Part shown: positions 9,278-19,750 of the stretch, piece by piece
Numbering within the stretch: position 1 is the stretch's first letter
Layout of the letters: every line of letters begins with the position of its first letter
Assembly: GCA_025355465.1 (NCBI GenBank)
Contig: JANXZO010000039.1
Coordinates: forward strand, 1 to 37,492
Direction: 5' to 3'
From: Bacteroidales bacterium
GTDB taxonomy: Bacteria; Bacteroidota; Bacteroidia; Bacteroidales; FEN-979
Length of the DNA stretch: 37,492 bases
Notes under the pieces: model-generated
Databases searched by the model: none
The model's input: the letters and a program-made list of their open reading frames with translations, nothing else
What the model was told of the DNA's origin: nothing
Position numbers and translations under genes: made by a program

Positions 9278-9294
9278 TTTTTTAACTTTTGATC

Positions 9295-10353
9295 ATGAAA
9301 ATTGTCACAATTGTAGGAGCCCGTCCCCAGTTTATCAAAGCTGCCGTTGTATCCAGAGTGCTGAAGACAAATCCTGCTGTGCATGAGGTTTTACTTCACA
9401 CCGGCCAGCATTACGATGAGAACATGTCGGAGATTTTTTTCCGTGAGCTCAACATTCCACAACCCGATTATAACCTCGAAGTGGGTTCCGGTAGCCATGC
9501 CAGACAAACAGGGGCCATGTTGCAGGGAATTGAAGACATTCTGCTTAAGGAAAGGCCCGACCTCACACTGGTGTATGGCGACACAAACTCTACATTGGCA
9601 GGGGCGCTGGCAGCCACCAAACTTCATATTCCTGTCGCCCATGTTGAGGCAGGTCTCAGGAGTTTCAACCGCATGATGCCCGAGGAGATCAACCGCATTG
9701 TAACCGACCGTATTTCCGACCTCCTTTTTGCTCCTACACGCACAGCCATCACCAACCTCGAAAATGAAGGCTTGCTGCCTCTCACCTGCTTTTCCGGAGA
9801 TGTAATGTACGACTCTGTGCTGTTCTACCAAAAACTTATTCTCGATAATCCGGAAAGATACATCACCACGGGCATCCCCCAGGAATACATGCTCGCCACC
9901 ATTCACCGGGCCGAAAACACCGACAACCCAGGTAATCTCAGGAATATCTTCAACGCCTTCGCCCGGCTTGATTCGGAAATCGTCCTGCCCCTTCACCCGA
10001 GAACGAAGAACATCCTAAAGTCAAGTGCCATCATACCATCCAATGTGAAAATTATCGAACCTGTAGGGTATCTTCAAATGATGAAGCTGACCATGAATGC
10101 ACGGAAGGTGCTTACCGATTCCGGCGGACTTCAGAAAGAGGCCTATTTCCTCGGCCGACCTTGCATAACGCTGCGCACGGAAACCGAATGGGTGGAAACT
10201 TTACATGATAACTGGAATATTATTACCGGACCCGACACCGAACTCATTATAAAAGCAGCCTTAGCCCCCCACCCCGGCAAACCGCAAAAAAATGAGTTCG
10301 GTGATGGAAATTCTGCCGGAATAATCATGCAAAAAATGACCTCCGGTTTTTAA
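9295..10353 (+). CDS. wecB: UDP-N-acetylglucosamine 2-epimerase (non-hydrolysing)
   Basis: This enzyme interconverts UDP-GlcNAc and UDP-ManNAc, feeding ManNAc or ManNAcA into surface polysaccharides. The 352-residue protein opens with KIVTIVGARPQFIKAAVVSR. It carries HTGQHYDENM, YGDTNSTLAGALAA, HVEAGLRSFNRMMPEEINR, IHRAENTDNP, LPLHPRTKN and DSGGLQKEA, which include the expected catalytic Asp, Glu and His and the UDP-binding residues. The ATG at 9295 is chosen; an in-frame TTG at 9289 is only two codons upstream and weaker. It lies 17 bases after rnpB and is not grouped with other polysaccharide genes, so its product may serve several pathways. Confidence 0.95.
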   Translation: MKIVTIVGARPQFIKAAVVSRVLKTNPAVHEVLLHTGQHYDENMSEIFFRELNIPQPDYNLEVGSGSHARQTGAMLQGIEDILLKERPDLTLVYGDTNSTLAGALAATKLHIPVAHVEAGLRSFNRMMPEEINRIVTDRISDLLFAPTRTAITNLENEGLLPLTCFSGDVMYDSVLFYQKLILDNPERYITTGIPQEYMLATIHRAENTDNPGNLRNIFNAFARLDSEIVLPLHPRTKNILKSSAIIPSNVKIIEPVGYLQMMKLTMNARKVLTDSGGLQKEAYFLGRPCITLRTETEWVETLHDNWNIITGPDTELIIKAALAPHPGKPQKNEFGDGNSAGIIMQKMTSGF

Positions 10354-10421
10354 CCACTTTTTGTTAATAAAATCCCTTATTTTCCTCATGTTTTCCCAGC
10401 GCAGGATATGGTTTTTTTTCC

Positions 10422-10429
10422 TACCTTTG
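10422..10429 (+). promoter_or_regulatory. -7 element for gyrB
   Basis: TACCTTTG is an exact TAnnTTTG match 32 bases before the gyrB ATG. No convincing -33 TTTG is visible. Confidence 0.55.
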
Positions 10430-10455
10430 TTTTATAGTTGAAAATATATAATTGA

Positions 10456-12423
<1,968 letters not shown>

Positions 12424-12447
12424 AAGTTCTCGCCAATCTATTACTCC

Positions 12448-13800
12448 ATGATCCACAAAAAGTACATTTATAGTATTGCCGGGATTGTTGTCCTCGCAGT
12501 TGTTGCGTATTTCCTGCTCGCCAAAGACAACAAAGGACAACAGATAACAGCAAAGGTTCAAAAAGGAAGTTTTCCGATCGAAGTGACAACAACCGGTGAA
12601 CTAATCGCCAAAAGTTCTGAAAAAATTTATGGTCCGCAAGGCTTGCGGCAGGTTCAGATCTGGCAGGTGAAGATACAGGACATCATCGCCGACGGAACGG
12701 TTGTTGATTCAGGTCAGTACGTTGCTGCGCTCGACAGAACTGAAATCTCGAACAAAATAAAGGATGAAGAGACAAACCTTGAGAAACTTGAGTCGCAGAT
12801 GACCAAAACACGGCTCGACACCTCACTCGAACTCCGCAACGCCCGCGACGAACTCATAAATCTCAAATATTCACTGGAGGAAAAGAAAATCACCCTCGAA
12901 CAGTCAAAATACGAACCACCCGCTACCATCAGGCAGGTCCAGATAGAATTGGAGAAATCAGGAAGGGCATTCGACCAGGCTGAAAAAAATTATAAACTTC
13001 GGTATCAGAAAGCGGTTGCCAACATGCAGGAGGTATCTGCCTCCTATAACCAGGCAAAAAGAAAGCTGGAACAAATGATGGATGTGCTGAAACAATTTAC
13101 AGTCAATGCACCCAAAGCCGGCATGGTTATTTATAAGCGTAACTGGGACGGCAATAAGATGGGTGTCGGGGCAACCGTCAATGCGTGGGATAACGTGGTT
13201 GCTGAACTTCCCGACCTTTCAGAGATGATCTCAAAGACCTATGTCAACGAAATCGATATCAGCAAAGTAAAGTCCGGACAACAGGTAAAGATAGGAATTG
13301 ATGCATTTCCCGAAAAAAAATTCACAGGCAAAGTGATAGAGGTCGCCAACATCGGGGAACAACAGCAAAATACCAATGCCAAAGTTTATGAAGTGCGGAT
13401 CCTTGTCAATGAATTCGATTCCATCCTCCGCCCTGCCATGACGACCAAAAACACCATCCTTACGAGTATCATCGACAGTGTTTTATTTATCCCGCTGGAA
13501 GCTATTTTTAATCAGGACAGCATCACCTTTGTCTATAAAAAAGACGGCAGATCAGTGGTTCGTCAGCAGGTTGTGGTCGGATTGTCAAACGATAACGAGA
13601 TTATTTTAAGAGCAGGTCTGGCTGAAAAAGATGAAGTGCTCCTCGTTCCGCCTGAAAATTCTGAAAAACTCTCGCTGGAAACTCTGCCCAAAGAAGTTCT
13701 TCTTAAATATAAGGATAAACAAACAGCGCCGAAGTCACAGAAACCTCCCAGGGATTCGGTGAAGGCAAAACCAGAAAATCCTGCGGTATTTAAAAAATAG
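12448..13800 (+). CDS. Efflux periplasmic adaptor (HlyD/MacA family)
   Basis: This 450-residue protein has one N-terminal membrane anchor (IYSIAGIVVLAVVAYFLLA) followed by a barrel-sandwich segment, a long alpha-helical hairpin (about residues 105-210, rich in E, K, L and Q), a second lipoyl half (NAPKAGMVIYKRNWDG) and beta-barrel strands (ISKVKSGQQVKIGIDAFPEKKFTGKV). A charged, probably disordered tail ends the protein. Adaptors of this type bridge an inner-membrane transporter and a TolC-like channel. The next two genes supply a MacB-type permease and an outer-membrane factor. No ATPase gene sits between, which is unusual for this arrangement. Confidence 0.9.
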   Translation: MIHKKYIYSIAGIVVLAVVAYFLLAKDNKGQQITAKVQKGSFPIEVTTTGELIAKSSEKIYGPQGLRQVQIWQVKIQDIIADGTVVDSGQYVAALDRTEISNKIKDEETNLEKLESQMTKTRLDTSLELRNARDELINLKYSLEEKKITLEQSKYEPPATIRQVQIELEKSGRAFDQAEKNYKLRYQKAVANMQEVSASYNQAKRKLEQMMDVLKQFTVNAPKAGMVIYKRNWDGNKMGVGATVNAWDNVVAELPDLSEMISKTYVNEIDISKVKSGQQVKIGIDAFPEKKFTGKVIEVANIGEQQQNTNAKVYEVRILVNEFDSILRPAMTTKNTILTSIIDSVLFIPLEAIFNQDSITFVYKKDGRSVVRQQVVVGLSNDNEIILRAGLAEKDEVLLVPPENSEKLSLETLPKEVLLKYKDKQTAPKSQKPPRDSVKAKPENPAVFKK

Positions 13801-13850
13801 TTCGCATACAGCCACCACAATCTCCGCCTGTCAAAATAAAATGCTGTACC

Positions 13851-15233
13851 ATGCTGGAACGCTATAAATACATTTTCAATATTGCCCTGGAAGCTGTCTT
13901 TCTTAATAAATTCAGGTCGATCCTTACCGCACTGGGCATCATCTTTGGAGTTGCAGCGGTGATTACCATGATGGCCATTGGCAACGGTGCGAAAAAAGAG
14001 ATCCTCGACCAGATGAAACTGGTTGGGGTCAATAACATTATCATCGCACCTAAACCAGAGAAACCAAAAGGAAGCTCAGCACAAAATAATAGTCAGGACA
14101 GCCAGTCGCAATCCAAGGACCAGGGAAACGAAAGAAATAAGGGAAAATTTTCACCGGGGCTCAACATGAAGGATGCTGAAAGCATCAAAGGGATCATCCC
14201 AACGGTTCAAACGGTTAGCCCCGAGGTGATCTACGAAACCGATATCATCAAGGACGGGGTTAGAACATCCTCCAAATTGACCGGGGTGACTCCGGATTTT
14301 TTTAAGGTTTTCGCACTTGATCTTCAGGAAGGTGAGATGTTTAATGAGGAACAACTCCGGGATGGAAAATCGGTGTGTATCATCGGCCCGGTAATGAAAT
14401 CCAAATTTTTTCCAACAGAGAATCCAATTGGCCAGGACATTAAATGCGGAGCAATCTGGCTGACAATTGTTGGGGTATTAAAAAAACGTGAAATCAGTCA
14501 GTCAAGTGTCGACAACCTCGGCATCTCAGATTACAACAATACCATCTATGCGCCAATACAAACGCTCCTCCGCAGGTTCAAGGACCGCTCGATGATCACC
14601 GAATCCTCACTTCACGGGAATACAACATTTGTCAGTGATGATGCAGTATACATATCAAGCGGCAACCAGGATGTTAACAGCAAGAACCAGATTGACAAGA
14701 TCGTTGTACAGGTTAAGGAGAGCAGCCAGATCGGTCCTACTACGGAAATTCTGAAAAAAATGATGCTCCGCCGGCATGCAGGAGTTGATGATGTAGAAAT
14801 TAAAGTACCTGAGCTTCTTCTCAAACAGGAACAGCGAACTAAAGATATCTTCAATATCGTTCTCGGGGCAATTGCCAGCATCTCCCTGCTGGTTGGTGGA
14901 ATCGGGATCATGAATATCATGCTTGCCTCCGTCATGGAACGGATAAAGGAGATCGGTATCCGAAGAGCCATCGGCGCGACCAAACGAGATATTGTATTAC
15001 AGTTCCTCATGGAAGCCACCCTGCTCAGTATTTCAGGCGGACTCATCGGCATCATCCTTGGACTTGCGCTTTCTAAAGGCATCATGGAAATAACAGATAT
15101 TCTGACCATCGTATCCCCCTGGTCAATCGTTATCTCTTTCGGAGTCTCTGCATCAGTAGGAATCATTTTCGGTTATATGCCCGCCAAACGTGCAGCAATT
15201 CAGGATCCTGTTGAATCGCTGAGACATGAATAA
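13851..15233 (+). CDS. ABC transporter permease, MacB/FtsX type without ATPase domain
   Basis: This 460-residue permease has the MacB core topology. The first membrane segment (NKFRSILTALGIIFGVAAVITMMAIG) is followed by a large periplasmic domain and three membrane segments in the C-terminal FtsX domain (IVLGAIASISLLVGGIGIMNIML, LMEATLLSISGGLIGIILGLAL, ISFGVSASVGIIFGYMPA). The conserved cytoplasmic loop MERIKEIGIRRAIGATKRDI is present. It lacks the N-terminal nucleotide-binding domain of true MacB, so it needs a separate ATPase. An unusual Ser/Gln/Lys-rich, low-complexity insertion occupies about residues 69-100 at the start of the periplasmic domain. The gene follows the adaptor by 50 bases, and its last eight bases overlap the next gene. 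Confidence 0.9.
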   Translation: MLERYKYIFNIALEAVFLNKFRSILTALGIIFGVAAVITMMAIGNGAKKEILDQMKLVGVNNIIIAPKPEKPKGSSAQNNSQDSQSQSKDQGNERNKGKFSPGLNMKDAESIKGIIPTVQTVSPEVIYETDIIKDGVRTSSKLTGVTPDFFKVFALDLQEGEMFNEEQLRDGKSVCIIGPVMKSKFFPTENPIGQDIKCGAIWLTIVGVLKKREISQSSVDNLGISDYNNTIYAPIQTLLRRFKDRSMITESSLHGNTTFVSDDAVYISSGNQDVNSKNQIDKIVVQVKESSQIGPTTEILKKMMLRRHAGVDDVEIKVPELLLKQEQRTKDIFNIVLGAIASISLLVGGIGIMNIMLASVMERIKEIGIRRAIGATKRDIVLQFLMEATLLSISGGLIGIILGLALSKGIMEITDILTIVSPWSIVISFGVSASVGIIFGYMPAKRAAIQDPVESLRHE

Positions 15234-16722
15234 TAATAAATTTCGGATGAATAAGGTCATATTTTTGAGTTGCCTGCTTTGGGCATTTTGCCATTTGGCG
15301 CAAGGGCAAGAACTGATACGCCAATTTACCCTTGAAGAAGCTATTTTAAGAGCCCAGGAAGATTCACCCGATGCCTTAAATGCCAAACAGGCTTTTCGTT
15401 CTGCCTATTGGGAATACAGGTCTTACCAGGCGTCCAACCGGCCCTCGTTAATCCTCTCCGGCACCATGCCGTTTATCAACCAGTCAATCCAATCGCAAAG
15501 CATCGACGGAGTTCAGAAATATTCGTCGTATAAATACGTACTGGCCAATGCGAATCTCGCTGTGACCCAAAAGATCGGCGTGACAGGAGGAACCGTCTCA
15601 ATCAATTCTGCTTTCCAGGGTCAGTATAATGCCGATCAGCCCAACCCGGTTCCTTACTTCAGTACACCAGTAAATATCCAGCTTAGCCAGCCACTCTTCA
15701 AATACAATTCTTTCAGATGGGACAGGAAATTAAAACCACTGCAATACAGTATCGCAGAACGTAAGTTCTCAGAAGATATCGAGCAAATAGCCATCATGGC
15801 CACCAATCATTTCTTTAATCTCCTGCAGGCACAGGTTGATAAAACAATTGCCGACACAAACCGGTCAAATTACGAAACACTCTACAACATTGCAAAAGGC
15901 AGGTATCAGCTTGGAAAAATTGCTGAGAATGATCTCCTCCAGTTGCAACTTAGCTTCCTCAAGGCACAGGCACAGGTCGAAAATGCTCAGCTTGCCCTCG
16001 AAAATGCACGATTCCGGTTTAAGTCCTACCTGCATCTTCAGGATCAAACAAGAATCATATTGCTCCCTCCCAACCAGATCAGTTTTTTTCGAATCGACCC
16101 GGTTGTCGCCAGGGAAAAGGCAAAGTTGTATTCCACCACAACCTATAATTTTACCAAACGAAGACTGGAAGCGTCAAGTGCCGTTAATAAAGCCCGCCTG
16201 GAAGGAAGATTTGATGTCGATATCACAGCCATCATCGGGCTTCAGCAAAAAGGGTTAACCGTTGTTGATGCCTATACAAATCCGGCCGATCAGAGACAAG
16301 TTGCGGTTGGCATGACAGTCCCGATTGTTGACTGGGGAGTTGCCCGCGGGAAAATTAAAGTAGCTGAATCGAACGAAGAGATCGAAAAAAACAACCTCGA
16401 ACAGGAAGCTATCGACTTTGATCAAAACGTTTACCAGAAGGCCATCCAATGCAATATGCAGCAAAACCAGGTACAGATCGCCGAACAGGCAGCAGCAGTG
16501 GCAAAAAAGAGTTATGAAGTAACAAAAGGTCGTTACCTGATTGGAAAAATAAATAGCATCCTCGACCTCAATAACGCCCAGACTGAGACAGATAATGCAG
16601 AAAAAGGATACTATTTCGCGCTTCAGACATACTGGCGTAGTCTGTATGAATTAAGGAAAATGACACTTTTCGACTTTTCCAAAAATGAACAAATAAGACA
16701 GACGCTGCCAGGCGTTAAATAA
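15226..16722 (+). CDS. TolC-family outer membrane efflux protein
   Basis: This 498-residue protein has a signal peptide (KVIFLSCLLWAFCHLAQG, cleaved before QELIRQF) and two long coiled-coil repeats typical of the OEP family. Examples are LLQLQLSFLKAQAQVENAQLALENA in the first half and VAESNEEIEKNNLEQEAIDFDQNVYQKA in the second, which also has the family motif TVPIVDWGVARGKIK. It would form the trimeric outer-membrane channel for the adaptor and permease encoded just upstream. The ATG at 15226 overlaps the permease stop by eight bases; an alternative ATG at 15247 gives a tighter signal peptide. Either start implies translational coupling in a three-gene operon. Confidence 0.9.
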   Translation: MNNNKFRMNKVIFLSCLLWAFCHLAQGQELIRQFTLEEAILRAQEDSPDALNAKQAFRSAYWEYRSYQASNRPSLILSGTMPFINQSIQSQSIDGVQKYSSYKYVLANANLAVTQKIGVTGGTVSINSAFQGQYNADQPNPVPYFSTPVNIQLSQPLFKYNSFRWDRKLKPLQYSIAERKFSEDIEQIAIMATNHFFNLLQAQVDKTIADTNRSNYETLYNIAKGRYQLGKIAENDLLQLQLSFLKAQAQVENAQLALENARFRFKSYLHLQDQTRIILLPPNQISFFRIDPVVAREKAKLYSTTTYNFTKRRLEASSAVNKARLEGRFDVDITAIIGLQQKGLTVVDAYTNPADQRQVAVGMTVPIVDWGVARGKIKVAESNEEIEKNNLEQEAIDFDQNVYQKAIQCNMQQNQVQIAEQAAAVAKKSYEVTKGRYLIGKINSILDLNNAQTETDNAEKGYYFALQTYWRSLYELRKMTLFDFSKNEQIRQTLPGVK

Positions 16723-16765
16723 AAGTTAATTGTTTGGTTTATTAAAAATGTTTCTAAATAATTTT

Positions 16766-16773
16766 TATCTTTG
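16766..16773 (+). promoter_or_regulatory. -7 element for the peroxiredoxin gene
   Basis: TATCTTTG matches TAnnTTTG, 34 bases before the ATG at 16808. It falls just inside an N-terminally extended version of the reading frame, which is one reason to reject that extension. A clear -33 element is not seen. Confidence 0.55.
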
Positions 16774-16807
16774 CAAGAAAATAAACAGTAACCCTAAAAT
16801 TGGAAAC

Positions 16808-17440
16808 ATGTCAGTATTAGTAGGTAAAAAAGCTCCGCAGTTTGAGGCTGAAGCAGTAGTTAATGGTGGTGAATTTGTTGATAAATTCTCACTGTCGCAG
16901 TATATCGGAAAGAAACATGTGGTCTTCTTCTTCTATCCCCTCGATTTTACTTTTGTTTGCCCAACCGAAATAATAGCATTTCAGGATAGAATTGAGGAAT
17001 TCGAGAAACGTAACGTTGCAGTAGTTGGCTGCTCGGTAGATTCCAAGTTTTCACATTGGGCATGGCTCAATACTGAACTCAAAAATGGCGGCATCAAAGG
17101 TGTAAAGTTTCCGCTTGTGTCCGACTTGTCAAAAACAATCTCCGCAAATTATGATGTTCTGGCAGGGGAATTCTTTTATAATGAAGATGGGACCATGGAG
17201 TTTGAAGGCGGCCCGGTCGCATACCGCGGACTCTTCCTTATTGACAAAGAAGGTATCGTTCGTCACCAGTTGGTAAATGACCTCCCTTTGGGCCGCAGTA
17301 TTGATGAGGCACTTCGTATGGTTGATGCACTGCAGTTCTTCGAAGAAAACGGTGAAGTTTGCCCTGCCAACTGGCACAAAGGCAGCGAAGGAATGAAAGC
17401 CACCGCAGAAGGTGTTGCCGATTACCTCAGCAAGCACTAA
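16808..17440 (+). CDS. ahpC: Typical 2-Cys peroxiredoxin (AhpC/Prx1 type)
   Basis: This 210-residue cytoplasmic enzyme reduces hydrogen peroxide and organic peroxides. The peroxidatic cysteine is C51 in FYPLDFTFVCPTEI and the resolving cysteine is C185 in GEVCPANW, the pattern of typical 2-Cys dimers. The FYPLDF motif and VSDLSKTISANYDVL are also diagnostic. The protein begins MSVLVGKKAPQF; an upstream in-frame start at 16730 would place the promoter inside the coding region. No ahpF is adjacent, so the reductant is probably thioredoxin or a reductase encoded elsewhere. The stop codon overlaps the convergent gene's stop by three bases. Confidence 0.95.
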   Translation: MSVLVGKKAPQFEAEAVVNGGEFVDKFSLSQYIGKKHVVFFFYPLDFTFVCPTEIIAFQDRIEEFEKRNVAVVGCSVDSKFSHWAWLNTELKNGGIKGVKFPLVSDLSKTISANYDVLAGEFFYNEDGTMEFEGGPVAYRGLFLIDKEGIVRHQLVNDLPLGRSIDEALRMVDALQFFEENGEVCPANWHKGSEGMKATAEGVADYLSKH

Positions 17441-18894
17441 TTCCTGATAGGTCGCGTGTATCGGTGCAAAATAAAGGATTCAACGACCTTTTCGTCAGAA
17501 ACATGATTAAAACCGGTTGAAAGCCAGTTTTGTATTTTATTTTTCTTGTCCACCAGCGTCGCCCACTCCTCAAAGTATAGTACGCTGGTGGCCTCTTTTA
17601 TAGCCACCGTGTCCAACTGAGATAGTGCGTCCACAGGGTATATTCCTTCACCGCCAAGTCTTCTTCTGAGATTCCTGTAATCTTTGAAGTACTCAAGCCG
17701 GTAATGATAGGCAAATCCATACTCAAGCCACGATGGACAAATAATTACGACGGTTCCCGGAGTCTTGTATGCCCCTACTTTTACGGCAACCTCCTTCAGC
17801 CTCCGTCTGTTATCAATATTCGGATGGAAGGTGAATACCATGAGAAGGAGAGCCGCGATCGAAATAAAACCGAATAACCACCTGTTTGAGGCAATTGCGT
17901 CAAGGGACATCGCGATGGTAAGATAATACCCGATAGATATAAATACCGTATACCGATCGAGAAACATCGGACAGATGAACGACAGAAGAAACATGAACGT
18001 ATATGGGGCCAAAAACCAAAGAATAACCAGCTTCCCTTCTGGAGACCCTGTACCCGTGCTGTTGTGATACCGTTTAATCCAGAATATCCCTCCCGCAGCA
18101 ATGATCCCGATAAAAAAAACAGTGGCCAAAGGAACATTGCTATATCGCCATAGCATGGTATACAGATCTGAAAAAACCGGCGGGGAAACCCAGGTTCCGG
18201 CATGGGCCGTTGCTGTGTACCTGGTAACGAAAACTGGAAGGTATGGGATGTAAAAAAAGAGGACTATTGCGCTGGATATGAATACTTGTTTAAGAATTGA
18301 AAAGCGGTATTGGCGAATAACCAACACTGCAAAAATCTCAGTTGCAATCACAAAAAAACCAAAGAAATGCGAATAAACCAGCAATATATTGATCATCGTC
18401 AACAGCACAACTGTTGTACGGGAACCTCTCCTACTGCCTGACATCAGGAATAAATACATCGAACAGGAAGTAAGCAATGCAAAAAGAGAATAGACCCGTG
18501 CCTCGTGAGCAAAAAGCATTTGATAGTTTGAGAATGTATAGAGCAGTGAGCCTACCATCCCTACTCTTATACTAAAGAACCGTTGCCCGGTACGAAAGAT
18601 CACCAACGCGGTGATAACACTGAAAATAAAGGGGAGAAACCTGACAGAAAAAGCAGATATTCCGAATAGTTTGATCCAAAAATGCAGAAGAAGGAAAAAA
18701 AGAGGCGGGTTGTTCTCACCCGGCAACATCTTGAAAATATCTGCAAGATCAGCCTGGGAATAGAAAATGGTAAAGGGCTCATCCATCGCTATGTCCCGTG
18801 AATCCAGGTAAATGATCTTCAGGATTATGTTGGCCAGGATGAGCATTATCGGGAACCACGTTGGCCAATTTTTCCCGAATGACAAAACCTTCAT
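17437..18894 (-). CDS. GT39/ArnT-like membrane glycosyltransferase
   Basis: This 485-residue protein has about ten to twelve hydrophobic segments. It carries the GT-C signature in the first outer loop: DSRDIAMDEPFTIFYSQADL followed by ENNPPLFFLLLHFWIKLFG. The acidic pair DE in that loop matches the catalytic region of PMT/ArnT enzymes, which use polyprenyl-phosphate sugars to modify proteins or lipid A outside the membrane. The C-terminal soluble part (about residues 370-485) is small. The gene lies 6 bases after mazG on the same strand, so it is probably co-transcribed, although a functional link is not obvious. Substrate is unknown; lipid A or surface glycans are possible given nearby genes. 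Confidence 0.85.
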   Translation of the reverse strand: MKVLSFGKNWPTWFPIMLILANIILKIIYLDSRDIAMDEPFTIFYSQADLADIFKMLPGENNPPLFFLLLHFWIKLFGISAFSVRFLPFIFSVITALVIFRTGQRFFSIRVGMVGSLLYTFSNYQMLFAHEARVYSLFALLTSCSMYLFLMSGSRRGSRTTVVLLTMINILLVYSHFFGFFVIATEIFAVLVIRQYRFSILKQVFISSAIVLFFYIPYLPVFVTRYTATAHAGTWVSPPVFSDLYTMLWRYSNVPLATVFFIGIIAAGGIFWIKRYHNSTGTGSPEGKLVILWFLAPYTFMFLLSFICPMFLDRYTVFISIGYYLTIAMSLDAIASNRWLFGFISIAALLLMVFTFHPNIDNRRRLKEVAVKVGAYKTPGTVVIICPSWLEYGFAYHYRLEYFKDYRNLRRRLGGEGIYPVDALSQLDTVAIKEATSVLYFEEWATLVDKKNKIQNWLSTGFNHVSDEKVVESFILHRYTRPIRN

Positions 18895-18900
18895 TGGGAG

Positions 18901-19683
18901 CTATTCAAATTTCTTTGCCTCGTTCCAAAAGACATCCATCTCGGCAAGCGTCATTTCATGAAGAGGCTTACTCAGTTTCCGGGCGTTTTCCTCAAGATGG
19001 TTGAATCGCTTAATAAATTTGCGGTTGGTATGCTCCAGCGCATCCTCAGGATTTACTTCAATGAAACGTGCGTAATTAATAATGGCAAAAATCAGGTCGC
19101 CCAACTCATGTTCCTTCATCTTCGTATCGGTACCCGATTCAACAGCTTCCTTTAATTCACTTAACTCTTCCAAAACTTTTTCCCAGACCTGATCCGGATG
19201 ATCCCAGTCAAAACCAACACCACTGGCCTTTTCCTGTATACGATATGCCTTCACCATAGCAGGCAGTGAACCCGGCACCCCGGAAAGGACCGAAAGATTG
19301 CCCTTTTCCTGCAATTTTATCTTCTCCCAGTTATCGCGCACCTCTTTGGCATCCTTAACCTGAACATCCCCGAAAATATGGGGGTGCCTGTGAACCAATT
19401 TCGCAGTAATCGACTCGAGCACGTCCTTTATGTCAAATGCCTTCTGTTCTGAAGCAATCTTTGAATAAAATACAAGATGAAGCATCAAGTCTCCCAACTC
19501 CTTCTTGACCGACTCAAGATCTCGTTCAAGAATTGAGTCAGAAAGCTCATAAGTCTCCTCAATTGTCAGATACCGAAGACTTTCAAGCGTTTGCTTTTGA
19601 TCCCATGGGCATTTTTCCCTTAGTTCATCCATGATTTCAAGCAGCCTCCTGAAAGCAGCTAAAATTTCATCCATTCTTTCCAT
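18901..19683 (-). CDS. mazG: Nucleoside triphosphate pyrophosphohydrolase MazG
   Basis: This 260-residue protein hydrolyses NTPs and dNTPs to monophosphates, a house-cleaning role, and in E. coli influences ppGpp levels. It has two MazG domains. The first carries CPWDQKQTLESLRYLTIEETYELSD and KKELGDLMLHLVFYSKIA, the EExxE plus ExxD metal-binding pattern. The second has VLEELSELKEAVE and KEHELGDLIFAIINYARF. Length is close to E. coli MazG (263). The ATG at 19683 sits only 4 bases after a TAnnTTTG element; a second start three codons in is possible. The gene is divergent from the PagL-like gene. Confidence 0.95.
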   Translation of the reverse strand: MERMDEILAAFRRLLEIMDELREKCPWDQKQTLESLRYLTIEETYELSDSILERDLESVKKELGDLMLHLVFYSKIASEQKAFDIKDVLESITAKLVHRHPHIFGDVQVKDAKEVRDNWEKIKLQEKGNLSVLSGVPGSLPAMVKAYRIQEKASGVGFDWDHPDQVWEKVLEELSELKEAVESGTDTKMKEHELGDLIFAIINYARFIEVNPEDALEHTNRKFIKRFNHLEENARKLSKPLHEMTLAEMDVFWNEAKKFE

Positions 19684-19687
19684 GAAG

Positions 19688-19695
19688 CAAAAGTA
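19688..19695 (-). promoter_or_regulatory. -7 element 4 bases before mazG
   Basis: CAAAAGTA on the plus strand reads TACTTTTG on the minus strand. It ends 4 bases before the mazG ATG, so transcription would start at or next to the start codon. No -33 TTTG is visible at the usual distance. Confidence 0.5.
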
Positions 19696-19738
19696 AGGAG
19701 ATTATGATGAATCCGTGGACTTTTATCAGCGATACTGA

Positions 19739-19746
19739 TAACTTTG
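19739..19746 (+). promoter_or_regulatory. -7 element 4 bases before the PagL-like gene
   Basis: TAACTTTG matches TAnnTTTG and lies 4 bases upstream of the TTG at 19751, the same spacing as for mazG and dnaB. If active, it gives either a leaderless message beginning at the TTG or a roughly 58-base leader to the ATG at 19811. Confidence 0.45.
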
Positions 19747-19750
19747 CCAC

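Noticed and set aside
9284-9291. AACTTTTG before wecB as a promoter
   Set aside because: The required T is offset by one base (TAACTTTTG has five bases between TA and the last three T/G positions), so it is not a consensus match.
16730-16807. N-terminal extension of the peroxiredoxin from a TTG at 16730
   Set aside because: It contains the TAnnTTTG promoter element and does not match the family N-terminus, which starts at the ATG at 16808.
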